Positions 35,149-44,070 of a stretch of DNA of 64,000 nt are shown piece after piece. Source of the DNA: Nocardia sp. CC227C. Lineage in GTDB: Bacteria; Actinomycetota; Actinomycetes; Mycobacteriales; Mycobacteriaceae. A program made the translations under genes and the position numbers. The notes under the pieces are model-generated. The model ran no database searches, had not been told where the DNA came from, and saw nothing but the letters and a program-made list of their open reading frames with translations. The DNA is taken from positions 434,001-498,000 of the forward strand of contig NZ_JASITE010000001.1 in the NCBI RefSeq assembly GCF_030767025.1, written 5' to 3'. Each line of letters opens with the position of its first letter. The first letter of the stretch is position 1.

Positions 35149-38100
35149 ATGGCGGACGAGGCCCCTGTAGACAACCCCGCTGTGGACCCCACAGTCACCC
35201 GCAACGCGTATCCCCGCGTCGACCTGGGCCGCACCGGCGGCGGCCAGGTGTCCTTCCCCGATCTGGAGCAGCGCGTCCTGGCGTACTGGGCCGCTGACGA
35301 CACCTTCCGCGCCAGCATCGAGAACCGTTCCGATGCACCGGAATTCGTCTTCTATGACGGACCCCCCTTCGCCAATGGGTTGCCGCATTACGGACATCTG
35401 CTCACCGGCTATGTCAAGGATTTGATCCCGCGCTTTCAAACCATGCGCGGGAAGAAGGTCGAGCGCCGATTCGGATGGGATACTCACGGCCTGCCCGCGG
35501 AAATCGAAGCGGAGAAGCAGCTCGGTATCACGGACAAATCACAGATCGATGCCATGGGCTTGGCGGAATTCAATGCCGCGTGCAAGTCCTCGGTACTTCG
35601 CTACACCAATGAGTGGCGTAACTATGTGACGCGTCAGGCGCGCTGGGTCGACTTCGACAACGACTACAAGACCCTCGATCTCGACTTCATGGAGTCGGTG
35701 ATGTGGGCCTTCAAGGCGCTGTACGACAAGGGGCTCATCTATCAGGGCTTCCGGGTGCTGCCCTACAGCTGGTACGAGCAGACGCCGCTGTCGAACCAGG
35801 AGACCCGGCTCGACGACGCCTACAAGATGCGCCAGGACCCGGCGGTCACCGTGGACATGGTGCTGTCGGTTCCCGCGGACCATCCGCTGCACGAGCTGGA
35901 CGGCGCGAACGCCCTGATCTGGACCACCACGCCCTGGACGCTGCCGTCCAACCTGGCGATCGCGGTGCACCCGGACGTCACCTACGCGCACGTCAAGGGC
36001 AAGGACGGCAAGCGCTACCTGCTTGCCGCCGAACGGGTTTCGCACTACGCGCGCGAACTGGGCGAGGAGGCCGACGGTTTCGAGGTGCTCGGCGAGCACC
36101 TCGGCGCGGCCCTGGTCGAGCTGCGCTACCAGCCGCCGTTCGACTTCTTCGTCGGTCACCCCAACGCCCACCGCGTGCTCGCGGCCGACTACGTGACCAC
36201 CGACTCCGGCACCGGCATCGTGCATCTCGCGCCCGCCTTCGGTGAGGAGGATATGGACGTCGCCTCGGCGGCGGGCATCGAACTGGTGCAGCCCCTCGAC
36301 GCGGGCGGCAAGTTCACCTCCATGGTGCCGCCGTACGAGGGCCTCATGGTCTTCGATGCCAACCCGGTGATCATCAAGGACCTCAAGGCCGCCGGAAAGC
36401 TGTTGCGGCACGAGACCATCGAGCACTCCTACCCGCACAGCTGGCGGTCCGGGCAGCCGCTCATCTACATGGCGGTGCCGTCCTGGTTCGTGGCCGTCAC
36501 CAAGTTCCGCGACCGGATGGTGGAACTCAACCAGGAGATCACCTGGGTGCCCGAGCACATCCGCGACGGCCAGTTCGGCAAGTGGCTCGAGGGTGCGCGC
36601 GACTGGAACATCAGCCGCAACCGGTACTGGGGATCGCCCATCCCGGTGTGGGTCTCCGATGATCCGGCCTATCCGCGGGTGGACGTGTACGGCTCGCTCG
36701 ACGAGCTGGAGCGCGACTTCGGCGTGCGCCCGGCCGACCTGCACCGGCCTATGATCGACGACCTGGTCCGCCCGAATCCCGATGACCCGACCGGGAAGTC
36801 GATGATGCGGCGCACTCCCGAGGTGCTCGACTGCTGGTTCGAGTCCGGCTCCATGCCGTTCGCGCAGGTGCACTACCCGTTCGAGAACAAGGACTGGTTC
36901 GACGGCACCGCCGCCGAGCCCACGGGCGGCACCGCCGCCGTCGGCCACAACCCGGGCGACTTCATCGTCGAGTACAACGGCCAGACCCGCGGCTGGTTCT
37001 ACACCCTGCACGTGCTGGCCACCGCGCTGTTCGACCGCCCGGCGTTCAAAACCGTTGCGGCGCACGGCATCGTGCTCGGCGACGACGGGCTGAAGATGTC
37101 CAAGTCCAAGGGCAACTACCCGAACGTCAACGAGGTGTTCGACCGCGACGGCTCCGACGCCATGCGGTGGTTCCTGATGGCCTCGCCCATCCTGCGCGGC
37201 GGCAACCTCATCGTCACCGAGCGCGGGATCCGCGAGGGGGTCGGCCACGCGCTGCGCCCGCTCTGGAACGCCTGGACGTTCCTGCAGCTCTACGCCTCGA
37301 AACCCGGTACCTGGCGCACCGATTCGACGCATGTGCTGGACCGCTACATCCTGGCCAAGCTGGCGCGCACCCGCGAGGTCATGACCGAGGCGCTCGAGGC
37401 CTACGACATCGCCGGGGCCTGTGACGAATTGCGCTCCTTCGCCGACGCGCTCACGAACTGGTATGTGCGCCGGTCGCGTTCGCGCTTCTGGGAGGAGGAC
37501 CGCGACGCCATCGACACCCTGCACACCGTGCTGGAGGTGACCACCCGGCTCGCGGCCCCGCTGCTGCCGCTGCTCACCGAGGTGATCTGGCGCGGCCTCA
37601 CCGGCGGCCGCTCGGTGCACCTGGCCGACTGGCCGGGGGAGACCGAGCTGCCCGCCGACCCGGAACTGGTGGCGGCCATGGACGAGGTGCGCGCGGTGTG
37701 CTCGACGGTGCTGAGCCTGCGCAAGGCCCAGAACCTGCGGGTGCGTCTGCCGCTCTCGGAGGTCACGGTGGCCGCCGAGGACGCGGCGCGGCTCGCCCCG
37801 TTCGCCGATCTCATCGCCGACGAGGTGAATGTCAAGAAGGTCGACCTCACCACCGATGTGGCCGCGCACGGTCGCTTCGAACTGGTGGTCAACGCCCGCG
37901 CCGCCGGTCCGCGCCTGGGCAAGGATGTGCAGACCGTCATCAAGGCGGTCAAGGCGGGCGAGTGGACCGAATCGGCCGACGGGGTGGTGAGCGCCGCGGG
38001 CATCACCCTGCTGCCCGAGGAGTACACCCAGCGCCTGGTCGCCGCCGAGCCGGACTCCACCGCCGCCCTGCCCGGCAATGCCGGTCTGGTGGTGCTGAAT

Positions 38101-38367
38101 TCGACGGTCACCGAGGAACTGGAGGCCGAGGGCTGGGCCCGCGACCTCATCCGCGATCTGCAGGAGACCCGCAAGGCCAAGGGCCTGGACGTCTCCGACC
38201 GCATCGCGGTGGTGCTGGAGGTGCCCGCCGAGCGGCAGGACTGGGCGCGGACCCACCGCGATCTCATTGCCGGGGAGATCCTCGCCACCTCGCTGAGCTT
38301 CGACGCGGCGGGCGCGGATGCCAGCGAGATCGTCGGTGGCGTGCGGGTGTCGATCACCAAGGCGTGA
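35149..38367 (+). CDS. ileS: Isoleucyl-tRNA synthetase
   Basis: 1072-aa class I aminoacyl-tRNA synthetase. HIGH motif as HYGH starting at H80 ([14 protein letters not shown]), KMSKS at K649 ([12 protein letters not shown]), editing domain with [12 protein letters not shown] and the D-containing [18 protein letters not shown] long C-terminal anticodon region without the zinc-finger tail marks the large, eukaryote-like IleRS type found in mycobacteria and associated there with low mupirocin sensitivity. Start ATG 35149 with GGAG 6 nt upstream; ATG 35122 and 35119 are less likely. Regulated by the T-box leader. Confidence 0.96.
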   Translation: MADEAPVDNPAVDPTVTRNAYPRVDLGRTGGGQVSFPDLEQRVLAYWAADDTFRASIENRSDAPEFVFYDGPPFANGLPHYGHLLTGYVKDLIPRFQTMRGKKVERRFGWDTHGLPAEIEAEKQLGITDKSQIDAMGLAEFNAACKSSVLRYTNEWRNYVTRQARWVDFDNDYKTLDLDFMESVMWAFKALYDKGLIYQGFRVLPYSWYEQTPLSNQETRLDDAYKMRQDPAVTVDMVLSVPADHPLHELDGANALIWTTTPWTLPSNLAIAVHPDVTYAHVKGKDGKRYLLAAERVSHYARELGEEADGFEVLGEHLGAALVELRYQPPFDFFVGHPNAHRVLAADYVTTDSGTGIVHLAPAFGEEDMDVASAAGIELVQPLDAGGKFTSMVPPYEGLMVFDANPVIIKDLKAAGKLLRHETIEHSYPHSWRSGQPLIYMAVPSWFVAVTKFRDRMVELNQEITWVPEHIRDGQFGKWLEGARDWNISRNRYWGSPIPVWVSDDPAYPRVDVYGSLDELERDFGVRPADLHRPMIDDLVRPNPDDPTGKSMMRRTPEVLDCWFESGSMPFAQVHYPFENKDWFDGTAAEPTGGTAAVGHNPGDFIVEYNGQTRGWFYTLHVLATALFDRPAFKTVAAHGIVLGDDGLKMSKSKGNYPNVNEVFDRDGSDAMRWFLMASPILRGGNLIVTERGIREGVGHALRPLWNAWTFLQLYASKPGTWRTDSTHVLDRYILAKLARTREVMTEALEAYDIAGACDELRSFADALTNWYVRRSRSRFWEEDRDAIDTLHTVLEVTTRLAAPLLPLLTEVIWRGLTGGRSVHLADWPGETELPADPELVAAMDEVRAVCSTVLSLRKAQNLRVRLPLSEVTVAAEDAARLAPFADLIADEVNVKKVDLTTDVAAHGRFELVVNARAAGPRLGKDVQTVIKAVKAGEWTESADGVVSAAGITLLPEEYTQRLVAAEPDSTAALPGNAGLVVLNSTVTEELEAEGWARDLIRDLQETRKAKGLDVSDRIAVVLEVPAERQDWARTHRDLIAGEILATSLSFDAAGADASEIVGGVRVSITKA

Positions 38368-38387
38368 TCGCGCACGAGCGCTAGCGA

Positions 38388-38422
38388 ACTCGGGGCGGAG
38401 CCGAAACGGCTCCGCCCCGAGT
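38388..38422 (+). terminator. Terminator hairpin after ileS
   Basis: ACTCGGGGCGGAGCCG and CGGCTCCGCCCCGAGT form a perfect 16-bp stem around AAA, 20 nt after the ileS stop. Confidence 0.85.
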
Positions 38423-38838
38423 CGGCTCGTCGGGTCTGCTGAGGCGACTCAGTGTTCCGAGTTGTCTCGTCGGACCGCGATGTGGCTGAGTGGTCGAGTC
38501 GCCTCGTCGGCCATGCTCGCGGTGCCGTTCGGCCGGGCACGCTTCCCAGATCGACGCGGTGATCGTCGCGTCGTGGATCTCCGCCGTCGCGCGAGCTTTG
38601 CTCCGGCCCGGGTCGGTGTCCGCGACAGGTTGTGCACAGGAGTCCGCGCGCCCGCCGGAACGCGGTGCGACCGGCGTCACTATCCTCTTGTATGCGCTGG
38701 TAGCGGTGTTGCCCGGGCGCTGCTGGAGAATAGCTGGAGTTTGCTGGATCCGCGTCCCGGGTACCCGGTTATTTCGTGTGCGCCGTCTTCCTGCGGCGCG
38801 GAAACGATTACGCCGATTCGCGGGGGAGAGGAGATGGC
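38423..38838. other. Intergenic region ileS to MFS transporter
   Basis: About 415 bp without a convincing gene. It contains a 10-bp inverted repeat, GAGGCGACTC (38441-38450) and GAGTCGCCTC (38496-38505). CTCGTCGG occurs three times at roughly 38-bp spacing (about 38427, 38466, 38503). The MFS gene's promoter must lie in the right half but I see no clear -35/-10 pair. Confidence 0.4.
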
Positions 38839-40176
38839 ATGACCAGCCCCGATCCGGAACCCAGTCAACAGCGCCGTTCGGTGGCCGCGGCCGCCATGGG
38901 CAATGCCACCGAATGGTTCGACTACGGCGTCTACGCCGCGGCGGCCACCTACATCACGGCCGCGTTCTTTCCCGGAGACCTCGGAGTGCTCGGCACCATG
39001 CTCGGCTTCGCGGTCTCCTTCATGTTGCGCCCGCTGGGCGGCATGGTCTGGGGTCCGCTCGGTGACCGCATCGGCCGAAAGGCGGTGCTGGCCACCACGA
39101 TTCTGCTCATGGCCGCCGCCACCGGCCTGATCGGCCTGGTGCCCAGCCACGCCACCGCCGGGGTGCTGGCACCCATCCTGCTCATCTCGCTGCGCGTGGT
39201 GCAGGGCTTCTCCACCGGCGGCGAGTACGGCGGCGCGGCGACCTATCTCGCGGAGTCCTGCGAGGATCGTCGCCGCGGCTTCCTCGGCAGCTTCCTGGAG
39301 TTCGGCACCCTCGGCGGTTTCGTGGGCGGTTCGGCCGTGGTGCTGGCCTGCCAGCTCGCGCTGGGGTCGGACGCCATGTACGACTGGGGCTGGCGCATTC
39401 CCTTCCTGCTGGCCGTGCCGCTGGGTCTGATCGGCTGGTATCTGCGCACCAAGCTGGACGAGTCCCCGGTCTTCACCGAGGTCAAGGAGCAGCAGCATCC
39501 GCGCACCGGTCTGCGCGTGCTGCTGCGCGACTACCGGCGCGAGCTGCTGACCCTGGGTGGCCTGGTGATCGCGCTGAACGTCGTGAACTACACGCTGCTC
39601 ACCTACCAGCCGACCTATCTGGAGAACACCATCGGTGTCGACGAGTCGACCACCACGGCCATGATGCTGATCGGCCAGTTGATCATGATGGTGTCGCTGC
39701 CCGCCTTCGGCCATCTCTCCGACCGGGTCGGTCGGCGGCCGATGTGGCTGGTATCGCTGCTGAGTCTGGCGGTGCTCGCCATTCCGATGTACTGGCTCAT
39801 GGGCCAGGGCATCGTCTGGGCCGTCATCGGCTTCGTGGTGCTGGGGCTGTTGTACCTGCCGCAGCTGGCGACGATCACCGCGACCTTTCCGGCGATCTTC
39901 CCGACCCATGTCCGGTATGCGGGATTCGCCCTCGGCTACAACGTCTCCACGGCGATCTTCGGCGGTACCGCGCCGCTGGTGAACGAGGCCGTGATCGAGG
40001 GCACCGGCTGGACGCTTTTCCCGGCGCTGTACATGGTGGGCGCGTGCCTGGTCGGCCTGGTGGCCTGGGTCTTCCTGCGGGAGACGGTGGGCGCGTCGCT
40101 GCGCGGCACCGAGGTGCCCGAGACCGACGCCGTGCCCGCGGTCCCGGCCCGGGTCGCGGCCGCCCCGTCGGCCTGA
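38839..40176 (+). CDS. MFS transporter, metabolite:H+ symporter type (ProP-like)
   Basis: 445-aa 12-TM transporter. The start MGNATEWFDYGVYAAAATYI, the loop GPLGDRIGRKAVLATTILLM, RVVQGFSTGGEYGGAATYLAE and the mirror loop GHLSDRVGRRPMWLV are signatures of the metabolite/H+ symporter subfamily that includes ProP (proline/betaine), KgtP and ShiA. The substrate cannot be read; osmolyte or dicarboxylate uptake is likely. ATG 38839 follows GGGGGAGAGGAG. Stands alone. Confidence 0.85.
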   Translation: MTSPDPEPSQQRRSVAAAAMGNATEWFDYGVYAAAATYITAAFFPGDLGVLGTMLGFAVSFMLRPLGGMVWGPLGDRIGRKAVLATTILLMAAATGLIGLVPSHATAGVLAPILLISLRVVQGFSTGGEYGGAATYLAESCEDRRRGFLGSFLEFGTLGGFVGGSAVVLACQLALGSDAMYDWGWRIPFLLAVPLGLIGWYLRTKLDESPVFTEVKEQQHPRTGLRVLLRDYRRELLTLGGLVIALNVVNYTLLTYQPTYLENTIGVDESTTTAMMLIGQLIMMVSLPAFGHLSDRVGRRPMWLVSLLSLAVLAIPMYWLMGQGIVWAVIGFVVLGLLYLPQLATITATFPAIFPTHVRYAGFALGYNVSTAIFGGTAPLVNEAVIEGTGWTLFPALYMVGACLVGLVAWVFLRETVGASLRGTEVPETDAVPAVPARVAAAPSA

Positions 40177-40266
40177 TCGGTACCCGGGGCGGCGTCCGTC
40201 CGGTGCGGCGACCGCCCCGGGTTTCCGCCGTGCCGGTGTGGTTACCCGGCTATCGGAGGTGGCGAT

Positions 40267-41046
40267 ATGGCCTGTGGACCGAAGTTCGCTGTGACCGTCC
40301 GGTACGGAGGTGCCGACCAGGCGGGCAGCAATGGCAATGTGTATGTGCGGCTCGGGGATACCGGGGCCGCCACGGGTGAGGCGGCGGTGCATCTGCCCGG
40401 CGATCCCACCCAGATCGGGCGTGAGCAGACCTTCCACATCGACTACGGCACCGCCCTCGACGATCTCACCGAGCTGTGGGTGCGCGTCGACTCCGAGGAG
40501 TCGACCTGGACGCTGGCGGCCATCGACTGGTTCCAGGTGGAGGATCTCGACGCCCACGCGCTGTGGCAGAGCACGCCGGTACCCGAGACCGAACAGGGTT
40601 TCGCCGCCGCGGTGGTGCCCGAGGAGACCGGCAGTGTCGACACGGTGCTGTCGCGCGGATTCCGGCTGCACCGGGAGCCGTCCGCCCGCTACCGGATCAC
40701 CCTGGAGACCGGGCGGGAACCCGGTGCGGGAACCACCGGCAGCATCCTGGTCCGGCTGCTCGGCCACACCGACTGCCATCTGGTGTGGCTGCCGCTGAAC
40801 GGGCCCACGGAGGATCTGGAGAGCGGCGCGCGTCGCCGCTACGGCCCCTACACCTACATCGCACACGACCCGCCGACCGATCTCGAGGTCCGGCTCGGCG
40901 GGATGAGCGCCGACTCCGACCGCTGGCAGCTGCTGCGGGCGGCGGTGGAGGACACCGCCACCGGCCGCACCTGGGTGGCGGAACCGGACAGCTGGTTCGA
41001 CTGGACCTCGCCGCAGCAGACTTTTCCCCTCTCGGAGAAAGATTAG
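40267..41046 (+). CDS. Protein with two tandem PLAT/LH2-like domains
   Basis: 259-aa protein without signal peptide or TM. Two similar beta-sandwich units are visible. Unit 1 (about 6-95): FAVTVRYGGADQAGSNGNVYVRLGDTG, IDYGTALDDLTELWVRVDS, WTLAAIDWFQVED. Unit 2 (about 138-245): YRITLETGREPGAGTTGSILVRLLGHT, RRRYGPYTYIAHDPPTDLEVRLG, WQLLRAAVEDTATGRTW. Each fits the PLAT (lipase/lipoxygenase) pattern of lipid- or protein-binding modules. GGAGG 7 nt before ATG 40267. Role unknown; domain call rests on pattern recognition only. Confidence 0.6.
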   Translation: MACGPKFAVTVRYGGADQAGSNGNVYVRLGDTGAATGEAAVHLPGDPTQIGREQTFHIDYGTALDDLTELWVRVDSEESTWTLAAIDWFQVEDLDAHALWQSTPVPETEQGFAAAVVPEETGSVDTVLSRGFRLHREPSARYRITLETGREPGAGTTGSILVRLLGHTDCHLVWLPLNGPTEDLESGARRRYGPYTYIAHDPPTDLEVRLGGMSADSDRWQLLRAAVEDTATGRTWVAEPDSWFDWTSPQQTFPLSEKD

Positions 41047-41100
41047 GCCGGAGAAGGACTGGGCCGGGAGAAAGACCGGACGCAGTGGCACTCGGCGGCT

Positions 41101-41130
41101 GAGCGGGACTCGGTTGAGCGGGACTCGGTC
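41101..41130. repeat. 15-bp direct repeat pair
   Basis: GAGCGGGACTCGGTT and GAGCGGGACTCGGTC, adjacent copies at 41101 and 41116, between the PLAT protein gene and ohr. Confidence 0.8.
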
Positions 41131-41195
41131 GAGAAGAATTCAGCGGAGCAGGATTCCGGATAGCCCGCCGGTCGCGCGCGATGTGGCGGCGGGCT

Positions 41196-41609
41196 CTACT
41201 CGACGACGAGTTCCACCGGGATATTGCCCTGGGTGGCGTGCGAGTAGGGGCACACCTGGTGGGTGGCCTCGACCAGCTCCCGCCCGGAGTCGTTGTGCAG
41301 GTGTTCGGGCAGTTCCACCCGCAGCACCACCGACAGGCTGAAGCCGCCGCCCTCGCGGCTGTTGAGTCCGACCTCCGCGGTGACGGCGGCCTCGTCGGCG
41401 TCCAGCTTCATGCGCTTGGCGACCAGTTGCAGCGCGCTGGCGAAGCACGCCGAGTAGCCCGCGGCGAAGAGCTGTTCGGGGTTGGTGCCCGCGCCGTCGC
41501 CGCCCAGCGCCTTGGGACGGGCCAGGGTGAGATCGAGGATGCCGTCATCGCTGTAGGAACGGCCTTCGCGGCCGACCGAGGTGGCGACGGCGGTGTACAT
41601 GGGAGCCAT
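41196..41609 (-). CDS. ohr: Organic hydroperoxide resistance protein
   Basis: 137-aa thiol peroxidase of the OsmC/Ohr family that reduces organic hydroperoxides. The two redox cysteines are C55 (GYSACFASAL) and C120 (QVCPYSHATQGN); the CPYS motif and the N-terminal MYTAVATSVGREG place it in the Ohr rather than OsmC branch. Start ATG 41609 with AGGAGG 4 nt upstream. Divergent from a tetR gene with two shared operators. Ohr is more often controlled by the MarR-type OhrR, so a TetR partner is notable. Confidence 0.92.
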   Translation of the reverse strand: MAPMYTAVATSVGREGRSYSDDGILDLTLARPKALGGDGAGTNPEQLFAAGYSACFASALQLVAKRMKLDADEAAVTAEVGLNSREGGGFSLSVVLRVELPEHLHNDSGRELVEATHQVCPYSHATQGNIPVELVVE

Positions 41610-41619
41610 TGGTCCTCCT

Positions 41620-41679
41620 AGACAGACTTGTCTGTTCACTTCACCGCCCAGAGTAGACAGACCTGTCTGCTATCGTCAA
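41620..41679. promoter_or_regulatory. ohr/tetR divergent promoters with duplicated operator
   Basis: TAGACAGAC(T/C)TGTCTG occurs twice (41620-41635 and 41655-41670), each built on a GAC-(N)2-GTC palindrome. On the minus strand TTGACG (41679-41674), an 18-bp spacer and TACTCT (41655-41650) form the ohr promoter, with one operator filling the spacer and the other downstream of the start. On the plus strand TATCGT (41671-41676) lies 7 nt before the tetR ATG, so that gene is probably leaderless. Both genes should be repressed together. Confidence 0.75.
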
Positions 41680-41683
41680 GGGT

Positions 41684-42262
41684 ATGAGTGCCGCCCGCGA
41701 CCGACTCCTGGAGACCGCCACCCGGCTGTTCTACGCCGAGGGCGTCCACACCGTGGGCATCGACCGGATCATCGCCGAGGCCGGTATCGCCAAGGCCACC
41801 TTCTACCGGCACTTCCGCACCAAGGACGACCTGGTCGTGGCCTATCTGACGCGCGAGTACGAGCGGCAGCGCACCGTGCTGGAAGCCGTGCCCGATGCCG
41901 GAACGGCCGCTCTCACCGTGATTTTCGAGCGGCTCGGCGAACTGAGCTGCGCGCCCGGCTTTCGCGGCTGCCCGTTCCTCAACGCCGCGGTGGAATTCCC
42001 GGATCCCGGGCACGCCGTGCGCGCGGTGGTGGCCGACTACCGGGACTGGTTCCGTCGGCTGGTGCGCGAGCGGTTGGCGGCGGCCGGGCACGACGACCCG
42101 GACACCGCCGCCCACTATCTGCTGCTGGTGCGCGACGGTGTGGCCCTCAGCGGCGGGCTCGGCGATCCCGCGACGGTCCGCGCCGGCGTGGCGACCGCCC
42201 TGGCTCAGGTCAGGACTCGGGTAGCCGCAGACCCCGCGCCAGCACCGGCCACGACCGCTTGA
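41684..42262 (+). CDS. TetR-family regulator of ohr
   Basis: 192-aa repressor. The N-terminal HTH reads RLFYAEGVHTVGIDRIIAEAGIAKATFYRHFRTKDDLV (in the first 50 residues); the C-terminal ligand domain is divergent. Cysteines at ELSCAPGFRGCPF (about residues 88 and 95) could sense peroxides or thiol stress. The intergenic operators next to its start suggest it represses itself and ohr. Its last 53 bp overlap the convergent esterase gene. Confidence 0.85.
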   Translation: MSAARDRLLETATRLFYAEGVHTVGIDRIIAEAGIAKATFYRHFRTKDDLVVAYLTREYERQRTVLEAVPDAGTAALTVIFERLGELSCAPGFRGCPFLNAAVEFPDPGHAVRAVVADYRDWFRRLVRERLAAAGHDDPDTAAHYLLLVRDGVALSGGLGDPATVRAGVATALAQVRTRVAADPAPAPATTA

Positions 42263-43280
42263 GCGCGTCCTCCCAATAGCCCCAGGAATGTGTACCCCGG
42301 GGTGGCAAATCGGCGGTTACCGGGATGTCCAGCTGCCGCAGCCGGTCCACCAGGCTGCGGGTGCACCAGTCGGTCGCGGCCTCGATGATGCCGCCGACCA
42401 CGAGCTGCTGGATCAGCCCGCCGTCATTGGGGCCGAGACTGCGGATATCGCCGGGGGTGTCGCGCGGACCGGGCAGACCGGTGCCGTTGAACAGGTACAG
42501 CTCCAGACCGCGCAGCCCCTCGGCGTGCACGTAGGGATCGTTGGCCGCCCACATCGGGTCGTCGGGCGGGCCGTACATGTTGTGCACATCGCCGCCGCCC
42601 GCCGCGACCACCAATTTCACGAACTGCTGGCCGATTCGGTCACTGATCCGGGCGCAGCCGCTGTAGGCCGCCACCGCGCGGTACAGGCCCGGTGCGGCGA
42701 TGGGCAGTTGCAGAACGCTGGTGCCGGACATGGACATTCCGGCGATGGCCCGAATCTCGTTGGTGCCCAGCGCGCCGTCGATGAGCGGCGGCAGCTCCTC
42801 GGTGAGGAAGGTGCGCCACATATTGGTGCCGAGCCGGGGATCCGGTGCGCGCCAATCGGTGTAGTAGGTGAAGCCGCCGCCGACGATCTGCACCACGTTG
42901 ACGTCCTTGTCGGCGAAGAACTCGGTCGCGTCGGTATTGCGTCGCCAGGTGGCCGTATCCTGGCCGCCCCCAGCGCCATTGAGCAGATACAGCACCGGCC
43001 GTGGCTCGGAGGCGTCGGCGGGCCGCTGGACCTCCACCACCACGTCGCGGTCCATGGCGGCCGAGTGGACGGTGAGGGTGATGGTGCGGGCGTCGCGGAC
43101 GCGGTACGAGGAGATGGTGGAGCCGTCCTCGGAAACCGGTGTGGCCATGAGGGTTCCGGTGCTGGTTACCGGGTCGGGCGGTGGCCCCGCCGCGGCAGGT
43201 CCCGGTGCCCCGGGGAGTGCGCAGGCGAAAACCACTGTCAGCGCGAGCAGTAGCGCTCGCGACCTGATACGACGAGTCAA
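42210..43280 (-). CDS. Secreted mycolyltransferase-like esterase
   Basis: 356-aa alpha/beta-hydrolase of the esterase D/antigen 85 superfamily. Signal peptide (RALLLALTVVFACALPGAPGPAAA). Nucleophile elbow GMSMSGTSVLQLPIA; catalytic His near the end in GTHSWGYWEDALKRSWP; the oxyanion strand LYLLNGAGGGQDTATW. Corynebacterial-type mycolyltransferases move mycolates to trehalose or arabinogalactan. The shorter, divergent sequence makes the exact acceptor uncertain. The start appears to be TTG 43280. Its 3' end overlaps tetR on the other strand. Confidence 0.78.
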   Translation of the reverse strand: MTRRIRSRALLLALTVVFACALPGAPGPAAAGPPPDPVTSTGTLMATPVSEDGSTISSYRVRDARTITLTVHSAAMDRDVVVEVQRPADASEPRPVLYLLNGAGGGQDTATWRRNTDATEFFADKDVNVVQIVGGGFTYYTDWRAPDPRLGTNMWRTFLTEELPPLIDGALGTNEIRAIAGMSMSGTSVLQLPIAAPGLYRAVAAYSGCARISDRIGQQFVKLVVAAGGGDVHNMYGPPDDPMWAANDPYVHAEGLRGLELYLFNGTGLPGPRDTPGDIRSLGPNDGGLIQQLVVGGIIEAATDWCTRSLVDRLRQLDIPVTADLPPRGTHSWGYWEDALKRSWPVLARGLRLPES

Positions 43281-43421
43281 CTCAGGGCCCCTGTGGTAGC
43301 TGGCGGTATCGGACTCCCGGACCCCCGCGGGACGCCGAAATGCTACTTATGCCCCGATTTCCATGGGGGCGCAATGTCACATTCCGGCCACGGTTTGTGA
43401 CCGGTGTCTCATGACACGCAT

Positions 43422-43451
43422 AACGGCGGGGTTCGACGACCTGCCGCCGTT
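43422..43451 (+). promoter_or_regulatory. Hairpin in the leader of the NlpC/P60 gene
   Basis: AACGGCGG (43422-43429) and CCGCCGTT (43444-43451) form a perfect 8-bp stem, about 75-100 nt before the start codon. With the short ORF that follows it could be part of a regulated leader; no known riboswitch class is recognised. Confidence 0.4.
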
Positions 43452-43479
43452 CTGGGTTACAACAGAGGAGACGGCAAAT

Positions 43480-43503
43480 ATGTGGTTAATGAGCGTTCGA
43501 TAG
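43480..43503 (+). CDS. Possible 7-codon leader peptide
   Basis: ATG TGG TTA ATG AGC GTT CGA TAG, encoding MWLMSVR, with a full AGAGGAG 9 nt upstream. The Shine-Dalgarno sequence is stronger than that of the NlpC/P60 gene whose GTG lies 21 nt beyond the stop. Translation is not proven. Confidence 0.3.
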   Translation: MWLMSVR

Positions 43504-43524
43504 TGCCGACCGAAGGGCGAGCAC

Positions 43525-44061
43525 GTGCGACGACAAGCGATCCACCGCCTGATCCGGGCCGTTTCGGCCACCATGACCCTGCTCTGCGCCGGTGTGTTGT
43601 GGGCGGGCGCGGCCCAATCCGATACCGGGAGCGCCTCCGGCTCCGCCTCGGGCAGCGGCAGCGGCTCGGCCTCCGGCAGCGCGTCGGGCTCGGCGCAGCT
43701 GCCCCTCGCCAGTCCCCGCGCCATGATCGCGCTCGGGCTCGCCACCACCCAGACCGGCAAGCCCTATCGGTGGGGCGGTACCGGACCCGACGCCTGGGAC
43801 TGCTCCGGGCTGGTGCAGTGGGCCTTCCGCAGCGTCGGCATCGACATGCCGCGCACCACCTGGCAGCAGGCCGAGGCCGGGCTGACCGTGCCGGTCGGCG
43901 CGCTGCAACCGGGGGATGTGATCGTGCTCAACGGCGATGCCTCCCACGTGGGCATCTACGCGGGGGCGGGGCAGGTCCTCAACGCGCACTCGCCCGGAGT
44001 TCCGGTCGGACTGACCCCGCTGTCCGACTTCGACATCTTCTCCGTGCGCCGGTTCTACTGA
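43525..44061 (+). CDS. Secreted NlpC/P60 peptidoglycan endopeptidase
   Basis: 178-aa cell-wall hydrolase cutting within the peptide stem. Signal sequence (RAVSATMTLLCAGVLWAGAAQ), Ser/Gly/Ala repeat linker (about 33-55), then the NlpC/P60 domain: GKPYRWGGTGPDAWDCSGLVQWAF with nucleophile C93, ALQPGDVIVLNGDASHVGIYAG with H141, and NAHSPG with the third polar residue. Single-domain, RipD/RipE-sized. GTG 43525 with GAAGG upstream. Confidence 0.88.
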   Translation: MRRQAIHRLIRAVSATMTLLCAGVLWAGAAQSDTGSASGSASGSGSGSASGSASGSAQLPLASPRAMIALGLATTQTGKPYRWGGTGPDAWDCSGLVQWAFRSVGIDMPRTTWQQAEAGLTVPVGALQPGDVIVLNGDASHVGIYAGAGQVLNAHSPGVPVGLTPLSDFDIFSVRRFY

Positions 44062-44070
44062 TCGCGGGCG

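Noticed and set aside
35539..38256. 905-codon open frame antisense to ileS
   Set aside because: Shadow of ileS caused by high GC; no domain, no start signals.
41684..42262. tetR as a disrupted gene because it overlaps the esterase gene
   Set aside because: The protein has normal TetR length and an intact frame; the overlap is at the variable C-terminus.
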